NCBI GenBank assembly: GCA_035574455.1
Contig: DATLYT010000050.1
Span: forward strand, 1-49,730
DNA: 49,730 nt
Origin: DATLYT01 sp035574455
GTDB lineage: Bacteria > Bacteroidota > Ignavibacteria > UBA10030
Reading direction: 5' to 3'
This document shows, one piece after another, positions 43,457-49,730 of this stretch (position 1 is its first letter; each line of letters begins with the position of its first letter). Below the pieces are notes generated by a model. That model worked only from the letters and a program-made list of their open reading frames with translations, made no database searches and had not been told where the DNA came from. The translations under genes and the position numbers were made by a program.

Positions 43457-45067
43457 TTACGTCCGCTCCTGTTTCCACCAGCGCTCGACGACCTGCGGAA
43501 TATTCGTCTGGACGCCGCTCTGTTTCCATTTATCGAAGAAGCGAATGTCCGCGCTTTCAGGTTCCGGATTGGGGTAGTCGATCTGCACGCGCAGAGGCAT
43601 AGGAATCGCATCGCCTACGACCAGTGCTTCACCCTGTCGAAGCGCGGGGAGGACGTCCACCAGCCCCGCAAAGCTATCGGGGACGAGTCGGCGGACGTAG
43701 TTCTGGTCGATCGGATTGGTGAGACGAAGGATCACGAAATTGCTGCACTGCGAAAGGATGGTTTCGGAGACTTCGGTCGGGCGCTGGCTAACGATCATAC
43801 AACTGACGCCGTACTTACGACCTTCCTTGGCGATACGCTCGACCACGCGGCGCGCGGCTTTCGTTGTGGATCCGCCGCTGGGAAGATAGTTGTGCGCTTC
43901 CTCGAAGACGAGCAAGATAGGGAAGTCGCGCCGGTGCATATTCCAGAAGTTGAAGTCGAACGACATCCGTGCCAGCATCGCGACGATGGTGTTCACGATG
44001 TCGAACGGAACGCCGCTCATGTCCATGAGCGTCACCTTGGCCGCGCCGCCTTTGCCGAAGATTCTCTCCATCAGGTCTTTCATCGACTCGGAGGTAAGGT
44101 ACTGCTTCGGTTTGAACATGAACGCGTAGCGCGGGTCGTTCAGCTTGCTGTCGAGTCGGACGAGGAAGCGCGTGAACTTTCCATAGAAAGGACCTTCTTT
44201 GGGTCCGGCCGTCGAACCTCCTGAGATTTTCTCGGTATCAAGGTACTGCATCTTCGCACGCACTTCGGAAATGTCATAGTACACCGGTGTGTCGATCGTA
44301 AGTACATCGGCGAGCTGTGGATTCTTTCCCTTCTTCGAGGCAATGATGAGATCCTTCAGCACGGTAATCTGGCTCGATGCGTTCTCATCCTTTTCATCGA
44401 TGAACATCTCCTGCATCTCTTCGAAATTCATCAACCAGTAGGGGAATTCGAGTTCAGCAATGTTGAGGTAGTTGGAGGAATCCTTAAACGCTGCCGCGTA
44501 CTCGTTGTGGATATCGAGAATGATGATGTTCGTATCGGGAAAGGACGTGACCTTTTGCAGGAGGGAGGAGACCGTGCAGGATTTTCCGGAGCCGCTGGAG
44601 CCCAGAACCGCGATATGCTTTCCGAAAAACCGATTCGGATCCAGGTAGCTACGCTCGTTTTCAAACATCGACAGGTTGCCGATGGAAAAACCGAACTTGC
44701 GGAAGACGGAGAACACGGCGGTGAGGTCGGCGTCCTCAGCGAGATAAACAGGTGAATCGACAGAGGGGATAATCGAAACGCCGCGCTCGTACCGCCCGCC
44801 CTTCACGGTGCCGACAAGGTTGATCGTCATAACGTAGCGCTGAGTGCTCACGCCGTTGATGGTCACGTCGCGTTTTTTGAAGTCCGACACCATCGCAACG
44901 ACGATCAGCTTCCCGAACGGAATCAGCACGTAACTGCCGACCTGCCCGATGTAGTACGTTTTCCCGTTCAGTTCGCGAGTGAGGGAATCGATCTCCTCAT
45001 CAACAAGCACGGTCAATCCCGCCGTGCTGACTTCTGAGACGACGCCAATCTTTTTTTGTGCTTGCAT
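43457..45067 (-). CDS. HerA/DUF87-type ATPase
   Basis: A 536-residue FtsK/HerA-superfamily protein. A beta-barrel HAS-like domain (~1-135) precedes the ATPase core, with Walker A GSSGSGKS (156-163), Walker B ILLVFEEAH (Glu389, Glu390), SQRPTEV with a sensor/finger Arg429, and the C-terminal LTNPIDQNYVRRLVPD segment. HerA hexamers translocate DNA and usually pair with the nuclease NurA in archaea, or with SIR2, DUF4297 or other effectors in anti-phage systems. No such partner is next to it: a GAF-PP2C phosphatase lies 52 bp upstream, msrP downstream. It may belong to the same transcript as the phosphatase and cyclase. The role is open: DNA repair, chromosome processing or defence with a partner encoded elsewhere. 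Confidence 0.85.
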   Translation of the reverse strand: MQAQKKIGVVSEVSTAGLTVLVDEEIDSLTRELNGKTYYIGQVGSYVLIPFGKLIVVAMVSDFKKRDVTINGVSTQRYVMTINLVGTVKGGRYERGVSIIPSVDSPVYLAEDADLTAVFSVFRKFGFSIGNLSMFENERSYLDPNRFFGKHIAVLGSSGSGKSCTVSSLLQKVTSFPDTNIIILDIHNEYAAAFKDSSNYLNIAELEFPYWLMNFEEMQEMFIDEKDENASSQITVLKDLIIASKKGKNPQLADVLTIDTPVYYDISEVRAKMQYLDTEKISGGSTAGPKEGPFYGKFTRFLVRLDSKLNDPRYAFMFKPKQYLTSESMKDLMERIFGKGGAAKVTLMDMSGVPFDIVNTIVAMLARMSFDFNFWNMHRRDFPILLVFEEAHNYLPSGGSTTKAARRVVERIAKEGRKYGVSCMIVSQRPTEVSETILSQCSNFVILRLTNPIDQNYVRRLVPDSFAGLVDVLPALRQGEALVVGDAIPMPLRVQIDYPNPEPESADIRFFDKWKQSGVQTNIPQVVERWWKQERT

Positions 45068-45119
45068 AGTGTTCTCGACGCTCCGTAGGTGACCAATTGA
45101 GACTGTGTGTTAGCCAATG

Positions 45120-46352
45120 TTAGTGAACTCTCTTGACAACTACAACGGTCATATCATCACTGTTTTCCGAGCCTTGAGAAAATTTCTGTACATCGTGGAT
45201 AAGAGCACGGCAGATTGTTTCGGCGCTTTCCTCGGCAAGCTCTTCAACCTTCTCTGCGACGCGCCGCTCGCCATAGAACTGACCCTGGCTATCCGTGGCC
45301 TCACTGATGCCGTCGGAAAACAGCACGAGGATGTCGCCGAATTCCAGATGCGTATGCTCGACCCGGTAGCGCTCATGAGGAAACGGTCCGAGAATTTGTC
45401 CCGTCGCTTCCAACAGTTCCACTCTTCGTTCGGCGGTGTGATAGAGCACCGGACTGTTGTGTCCCGCATTCGCATAGAGCAGGAGGCCCTTCTGGTCGTC
45501 CGCAAGCTCGATGTAGATCATGGAAACGAACTGTTCTTCCGAGAAGGTCGAATGTACCAACCGATTGATGCGAGACATGAGCGAGCTGATTTTCGTGTGG
45601 TACAAAATGCCCATCCGGAGGGCGCCCACCACGTACAGCGCCTGAGCCGCCGCCCGAAATCCCTTGCTTGCCGCGTCGCCGAGCACCACACTCAGTCGAT
45701 CGCGTTCGGCATCTGCAAAGAGATAGTCAAAGAAATCGCCGCCGACAATTCTATCCGGAATCGACATGCCGTATAGCTCATAGTTATGGAACTGCAGCGC
45801 CGATTCCGGTAAAATGCTTTGTTGAATCTCGCGGGCCTTATCGAGGTCACGCTCTAACAGCTTCGCTTTCTGCTCAATCTTCTTTCCTTTGAGCCGCGCC
45901 GTCACGGCGAGGCTGATAATGTTCAGCTCGCCCAGCAAGCTCTGGTCAAGCTCATCCGAGTTGAACGCCAGCACGTACTGATACACCAGTCCGCGCTTGG
46001 AGGAAAGACGCTCACCCACTCCCGTTGCCGAATACTTGAGAATGCCTTTCTTGCGCAGATATCGGTCTGTTTCCCGGGCAAGAATCGACCGATGCGTTCC
46101 GATTTGGACAAAGATGGGGTAGTCCGAAACGGAAAGCACATAGCCGGGTTCAATCCGCTCAATGTTGCCGATCTGATGAATCAGCTTGTAGGATTCCGTC
46201 CGGGGGTCGTACTGCCATATGCGACCGCCCTGGATGTTGATGTTTTCGTTTTTAACGATTTCGTTGACAACATGTTTGAGCAGTTGTGCATCGGATTTGA
46301 AGTCGTGAGAAACAAAGCTTTCGATCGTTTTGTACAGACGTCGCTGATTCAT
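45120..46352 (-). CDS. GAF-PP2C (SpoIIE/RsbU-type) serine phosphatase
   Basis: A 410-residue cytosolic signalling protein. Residues ~1-155 look like a GAF sensory domain, ~155-185 a helical linker (KLLERDLDKAREIQQSILP, typical before RsbU phosphatases), and ~190-410 a PP2C-like phosphatase. Metal-binding aspartates are visible in GGDFFDY (Asp206), GDAASKG (Asp226), FSDGISEA (Asp347) and NSDDMT (~Asp399). Enzymes of this type dephosphorylate anti-sigma-factor antagonists and so switch on alternative sigma factors. No anti-sigma or STAS gene is nearby. It begins 20 bp after the haem cyclase stop, with AAGGA before the ATG, so the two are almost certainly co-expressed. Confidence 0.88.
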   Translation of the reverse strand: MNQRRLYKTIESFVSHDFKSDAQLLKHVVNEIVKNENINIQGGRIWQYDPRTESYKLIHQIGNIERIEPGYVLSVSDYPIFVQIGTHRSILARETDRYLRKKGILKYSATGVGERLSSKRGLVYQYVLAFNSDELDQSLLGELNIISLAVTARLKGKKIEQKAKLLERDLDKAREIQQSILPESALQFHNYELYGMSIPDRIVGGDFFDYLFADAERDRLSVVLGDAASKGFRAAAQALYVVGALRMGILYHTKISSLMSRINRLVHSTFSEEQFVSMIYIELADDQKGLLLYANAGHNSPVLYHTAERRVELLEATGQILGPFPHERYRVEHTHLEFGDILVLFSDGISEATDSQGQFYGERRVAEKVEELAEESAETICRALIHDVQKFSQGSENSDDMTVVVVKRVH

Positions 46353-46372
46353 GGAGTCCTTTACGTATTTTC

Positions 46373-48556
46373 TTATGCCGTTTTGCGTTTCTGGAGTTCG
46401 TACACTTTAATCGGTTTTTCTTTCCCCTTGACCTTGATCGGGTCGAGAGCGATGAGTTTGAATTTCTGCGGTTCGGTAAGATACTTCAGCGCGTTCTCGG
46501 AAAGTAGGATCTGTCCGCCTTTGGCTGCGCTACAGAGACGCGCACCTAAGTTCACGTTATCGCCGATGACGGTATAGTCCATCCGTTCCTCACTCCCCAT
46601 CGCGCCCATCACCATCTCACCGCTGTTAATGCCGATGCCGATCCGAATCCGGTCGTTTCCTTCAAACACCTCGTCGCGCGTAAATTGTTCCTGAATCTCT
46701 AACGCGGCGGCAAGGGCGTTGTCGACCATGTTCTTACCTTCGAACACAGCGACCAACTCATCGCCCACGTACTTGTCAATGTCGCCCCCAAATTGTTTGA
46801 CGATCGCCGATTGTCGGGCAAGGCAGCGGTTGAGCATGGCGACAACCTTTTCCGGTTCAACGTTTTCCGAAAACTTCGTGAAGCCACGAATATCCGAGAA
46901 AAAGACGGTGGCGATTTTCCGCTCTCCACCTAACTGCACTCCCGAAAAGTCTGCCTTCCGCACGGCATCGACGGTTTGCCGGGAGACGAATTTCTGCAGA
47001 TGCAATCTCTCGCGAAGTCCCTGCACCATTTCGTTGATCCGCCGTGCTAAGTTGCCGATCTCATCCTTCGAGACGACAGACGCCTGCACGGTAAAATCTC
47101 CTGCACCCACGCGCTGCGCGACGCGTTCAATCATCTTCACCGGTTTTACGACGACAGCGTTCATATAGAGACGGAGAATGACCCACACCAGAGCAATCGT
47201 CACGATTCCGACACCTGCTGAGCGCACTTTGTTTGCGGCGACGGCATCGTTGATGGCCTTCATCGAAGCTGAAATTTCAACCACAGCACGGATTTTTTGG
47301 TTCTTGCCGTGACAGGAGTAACACCGCGGCTCATTGGGGAGGGGAGTGAGTCGCACAAGTTTCTCATCGCCACTTTCAACACTCACGAATTCCAGCGGCT
47401 TCAGGCTCTCCACGACGGTTTGATTCTCTTTCCGCACTCGAGGAAGAGGGTTGAGGAAGCGCTCGTTACCCTCTTTATCGAACACGCTGAGGCTGTGGAT
47501 AACCGGCAACGCTCTGATGTCGTCGAGGTAGTAGCGGACGGAATTCGCTCTGCCGACGAGCATGATCCCCCGGAATCCTTCAAACAGTGCTGTCTGAAAT
47601 ACGGGGGTTAGCTTCCGATAAATGTCCGAGCTAAACTGTTGCAACGAGTCGGGGTAGAAGTCGACCACGATGGCGCCGCGCATCGGAAACTTCGAGCCGT
47701 GGCATACCTGACAACGCTCTTCGTTGGCGAGCGGTACGAAGAGCCGCAATCTTTTCTGATGATTCTGGAAGTACTTATCCGTGTTCTTCTTTTCGAGGAG
47801 CTCGTAAACCTGGTCCGCGTCGATATCATCACCCTCTTCCTCGCCGAAGGCAAGGTCGCCAAGGCGGCTGTAGACACGCACCTGCTGTATGCCCGGGATG
47901 TTGTTCGATGCCAGCATCAGCGTATCCATAAATTCACCACCCCCGCCGATCATGATGTTGCGGAAGGCGTTCGCAATGAAATCGCCCAGCACGCCAGCAA
48001 CCTGTTGATTCACCTCGGTCGGAGTACCCGGACGGATGGCGCTTGGCTTGAGTGCGAGTTGTAACACCCCGCGCACGGGGTCGCGCGGGTCATGACACCG
48101 CCAGCATTCGCGGCTGTTCCTGAGAGGTTCATAGCGCGTGAGGATGTCCTGTGCGCTGTCTTTCATCATCGTCCACTGTGTAGAGTGCGTGGAGAGGGTT
48201 CGGTGAAGAAGCGTGTCGGTTGCAGAGACGTTGTAGACAACACCTTCGCCCTCACGGAGGAAGACTTCACGGCCGAGGCGGTCGTAAATCGTGAGGTCGC
48301 CAAATGCTTTCAAATTTTGACGGACATCGTTCACCAGCTCTGCGGCGAACGGCGCCTTGCCGGTCAACATCACGTTGCGGATGCCCGCCATGAGCGTCTC
48401 GGAGTAAATCCAGAGCTTCTCGTGGTGATCGTTCACCATCTGCTCGGATTCTCGCTGGATGTTGAGAATCACGTATCCGCCGAAGCCGATGATGAGAACG
48501 GCAGTGATCAGAAGAAGGATTTTGTATTCGAGGCGTTCCTGGATGATGCGGACCAC
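46373..48556 (-). CDS. Triple c-haem sensor adenylate cyclase (class III)
   Basis: A 727-residue membrane receptor cyclase. Order: TM1 (~12-33), a periplasmic region of three modules, TM2 (~447-465), HAMP (~466-520), class III cyclase (~540-720). Each module ends in a c-haem site: CWRCH (151-155), CQVCH (282-286), CYSCH (412-416), and contains an R-x-(I/V)-M-x-x-G helix about 83-91 residues earlier (Arg60, Arg199, Arg329). The cyclase has metal Asp555 and Asp599, Lys595 and Thr662 at the purine-choosing positions (the Lys-Thr pair of cyanobacterial CyaC-type adenylate cyclases), and transition-state Asn669 and Arg673, so it should make cAMP. Start GTG at 48556 with AAGGGA. It is inferred to sense redox state, oxygen, NO or CO through haem; the ligand is unknown. 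Confidence 0.9.
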   Translation of the reverse strand: MVRIIQERLEYKILLLITAVLIIGFGGYVILNIQRESEQMVNDHHEKLWIYSETLMAGIRNVMLTGKAPFAAELVNDVRQNLKAFGDLTIYDRLGREVFLREGEGVVYNVSATDTLLHRTLSTHSTQWTMMKDSAQDILTRYEPLRNSRECWRCHDPRDPVRGVLQLALKPSAIRPGTPTEVNQQVAGVLGDFIANAFRNIMIGGGGEFMDTLMLASNNIPGIQQVRVYSRLGDLAFGEEEGDDIDADQVYELLEKKNTDKYFQNHQKRLRLFVPLANEERCQVCHGSKFPMRGAIVVDFYPDSLQQFSSDIYRKLTPVFQTALFEGFRGIMLVGRANSVRYYLDDIRALPVIHSLSVFDKEGNERFLNPLPRVRKENQTVVESLKPLEFVSVESGDEKLVRLTPLPNEPRCYSCHGKNQKIRAVVEISASMKAINDAVAANKVRSAGVGIVTIALVWVILRLYMNAVVVKPVKMIERVAQRVGAGDFTVQASVVSKDEIGNLARRINEMVQGLRERLHLQKFVSRQTVDAVRKADFSGVQLGGERKIATVFFSDIRGFTKFSENVEPEKVVAMLNRCLARQSAIVKQFGGDIDKYVGDELVAVFEGKNMVDNALAAALEIQEQFTRDEVFEGNDRIRIGIGINSGEMVMGAMGSEERMDYTVIGDNVNLGARLCSAAKGGQILLSENALKYLTEPQKFKLIALDPIKVKGKEKPIKVYELQKRKTA

Positions 48557-48679
48557 GCTGGATTTCCCTTGGTGACCAATGGCGCTTGTGGCAGGAGGTA
48601 CTGCTTTTGAGTGGTGAAAGTATCGCGGAAAATTGCTACAAAATCAACGAGAGCTACTCTGGGGTAGAGGTACGTTTTA

Positions 48680-48752
48680 GATGCCCACTGAAAATCCGTG
48701 GGCATGACAAACAGAGAAAGAAGTCATTCCCGAATGTTTCTATCGGGAATCT
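48680..48752. repeat. Composite palindromic element, copy 2
   Basis: GATGCCCAC...GTGGGCATGAC hairpin (48680-48706), an A-rich spacer, then GTCATTCCCGAATG...ATCGGGAATCT (48723-48752). Same order of parts as 34679-34770. It lies in the 236-bp gap upstream of the cyclase, which holds no gene. Confidence 0.65.
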
Positions 48753-48792
48753 CATGACAGCAGACGCACAACAGGGCAAAACGTACCACTAC

Positions 48793-49002
48793 CTACTTCG
48801 GAAGGAACCAGTGGATGTATCCGCATTTCTCGCAGACGAGACAACGAGCGCTCTTGTTCAGCCAGTCGAGATCGAAGAACGACATCACCGCCGTATTGAG
48901 TTGTGCCTGGCGTTCATAGAAGCGTGTGTGGTGACAGATCTCGCATCGGATCGTGATGCCGGCGACGGTTTTTTCAGCAGCCTCTTGATCGAAGAGTCCC
49001 AT
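48793..49002 (-). CDS. Small zinc-ribbon protein of unknown function
   Basis: A 69-residue soluble protein with two CXXC pairs: CEICH (20-24) and CEKC (~58-61, with another Cys two residues before), fitting a zinc ribbon. The end reads CGYIHWFLPK. No signal peptide, so the CXXCH is not a haem site. The middle (RQAQLNTAVMSFFDLDWLNKSA) is conserved-looking, but I cannot name the family. It starts 10 bp after the DinB-like stop with a TAGGA box, so it is the second gene of that operon. Confidence 0.7.
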   Translation of the reverse strand: MGLFDQEAAEKTVAGITIRCEICHHTRFYERQAQLNTAVMSFFDLDWLNKSARCLVCEKCGYIHWFLPK

Positions 49003-49011
49003 GGTCAGTTC

Positions 49012-49509
49012 CTACTTTGTGAGAGTTCGGTAGTACGCAATCAGATCGGTGGCGACAGGCTTCACACCAAGCTGTCGGAGAAGAGTCACCACTTGACCGC
49101 GATGATACGTGGAGTGGTTGATCAGGTGCTGCATTTGTTGCCAGAGCGGCTGCGTGTACTGATTGCCTTTGAGGTCGTTGTAGGTGAGCGGCGATTGGAG
49201 TTGTTCCTCGGTGAGGGTGTTGACGAACTGGTTGAGTTCCTGTCGGAGGGCAGTCCATTTCTCCCTGAGCCGGGGAAACGTGGGAATATCTTCTTCTTTG
49301 ATGAGAGCAGTTGGACTTGTTCCTTTCCATCGCTCCAGCCAGATCCATTCCGCGCCGTAGTAATGGACGAGCGTGCCGCGAACTCCGCCGTGGCTGGAGT
49401 TCATGTTCTTGACGTACTGCTCTTCAGAAAGTGTAGCGACGATGTCGAGAATTCTGTCTGTTGCCCATTGGTCGAAGGCGAAAAGAGTTCGGATGTCGTG
49501 GAGATTCAC
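49012..49509 (-). CDS. DinB/YfiT-family metal-binding four-helix protein
   Basis: A 165-residue DinB-superfamily protein (not the DNA polymerase of that name). The four-helix bundle carries the usual metal-binding histidines: His in TLVHYYGAEWIW (~48) and the HLINHSTYHRGQ pair near 128-136. FAFDQWATDRIL at the N terminus is typical. Members include thiol-dependent S-transferases and stress proteins; the substrate is unknown. The start is GTG at 49509 with CGGAGGA upstream. It heads an operon with the zinc-ribbon gene. Confidence 0.88.
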   Translation of the reverse strand: MNLHDIRTLFAFDQWATDRILDIVATLSEEQYVKNMNSSHGGVRGTLVHYYGAEWIWLERWKGTSPTALIKEEDIPTFPRLREKWTALRQELNQFVNTLTEEQLQSPLTYNDLKGNQYTQPLWQQMQHLINHSTYHRGQVVTLLRQLGVKPVATDLIAYYRTLTK

Positions 49510-49552
49510 TGTGTCCTCCGTTGAGAGAGTCTGAAAGATTATTTCTCACAAA

Positions 49553-49615
49553 CCTGCCCGCCTCAGGCGGCGGTGAAATATGCTTCTTAACCTTGTCCTG
49601 CGTAGCATCAGATTA
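49553..49615. repeat. Degenerate remnant of the dispersed repeat
   Basis: CCTGCCCGCCTCAGGCGG (49553-49570) and, 28 bp later, TGCGTAGCATCAGATTA (49599-49615) correspond to the right-hand hairpin and terminal segment of the copies at 30.4 and 42.2 kb, with several mismatches. Confidence 0.5.
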
Positions 49616-49618
49616 TTA

Positions 49619-49651
49619 TTGAAAAAAACTTTGCGGACTTTGCTATCTTTG
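49619..49651 (+). promoter_or_regulatory. Candidate promoter for a gene beyond the window
   Basis: TTG (49619-49621), 22 bp, TATCTTTG (49644-49651), an exact TAnnTTTG box. It points rightward out of the window. An ATG at 49720 could open the next gene, but only ten bases of it are visible and there is no clear SD. Confidence 0.4.
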
Positions 49652-49730
49652 CGAGAGGCCTACTGTTGAATTTTACAGAAGTGTTATTTGGTAACTTCAG
49701 CAGGGCGTGAATTTTTTCAATGCGTTATGT

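Noticed and set aside
43457..45067. HerA gene as part of an anti-phage island
   Set aside because: No nuclease, SIR2, DUF4297, restriction or toxin-antitoxin gene is adjacent; neighbours are signalling and housekeeping genes.
48793..49002. CXXCH in the small protein read as a cytochrome c
   Set aside because: No signal peptide or membrane span, and a second CXXC near the C terminus fits a zinc ribbon better.
48586..49524. A 312-codon open frame on the + strand across the DinB and zinc-ribbon genes
   Set aside because: It is the antisense shadow of two genes with clear family motifs and SD sites, and it also spans a palindromic repeat; its translation has no recognisable domain.

Overview
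The window looks like a chromosomal segment of a Gram-negative bacterium of the Fibrobacterota-Chlorobiota-Bacteroidota (FCB) group, most like Ignavibacteria/Chlorobiota relatives. The evidence is a C-terminal type IX secretion sorting domain with the NYPNPFNP signature, an LpxC-FabZ fusion, tandem Skp/OmpH genes behind bamA, a full lipid A entry pathway, the C5 haem precursor genes hemL and hemB, and promoters of the TTTG-N20-TAnnTTTG type. Many genes start with GTG or TTG and several lack a Shine-Dalgarno sequence. I see no tRNA, rRNA, CRISPR array, prophage or transposase. The assignment to phylum is inference.

Layout. 1-4.8 kb (+): end of a type IV pilus/secretin assembly operon (a PilM-PilN fusion cut by the window edge, PilO/PilP-like protein, short secretin, Ig-domain lipoprotein). 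4.8-15.5 kb (-): hemL, a sugar epimerase-like reductase, hemB, a family 5 uracil-DNA glycosylase, an APC permease, an alpha/beta hydrolase, a hemerythrin-like protein, a sodium:solute symporter, citrate synthase and an RluE-type pseudouridine synthase. 15.5-18.6 kb: a cold-shock gene with a long structured leader (+) and clpC (-). 18.8-28.3 kb (+): a tightly packed envelope operon uppS-bamA-skp-skp-lpxD-lpxC/fabZ-lpxA-lipM-panB, with overlaps that suggest translational coupling. 28.3-31.6 kb (+): surE, a phosphofructokinase with pyrophosphate-type residues, and an exported isoaspartyl peptidase. 31.7-35.8 kb (-): AGCS and NSS sodium/amino-acid symporters and a C39-like papain-fold protein. 36-39.3 kb (+): aconitase and a membrane-anchored rhodanese. 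39.3-43.3 kb (-): a T9SS cargo built of four CHRD domains, and the methionine sulfoxide repair pair msrQ and msrP, separated by a repeat-filled spacer.

43.4-49.5 kb (-) is the most unusual part: a DinB-family protein and a small zinc-ribbon protein, then a membrane adenylate cyclase with three periplasmic c-type haem (CXXCH) modules, a GAF-PP2C phosphatase, and a HerA/DUF87-type ATPase. The cyclase and phosphatase are 20 bp apart and read as one signalling unit coupling periplasmic redox or gas state to cAMP and protein dephosphorylation. This is the best candidate for an undescribed system here.

Between genes lie several families of short palindromic dispersed repeats. One, about 85-110 bp, is present at 30.4 and 42.2 kb (with a remnant at 49.55 kb), and at 42.2 kb it overlaps the msrP stop codon. 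A second composite palindromic element occurs at 34.7 and 48.7 kb. All calls come from reading the sequence; no database search was run.
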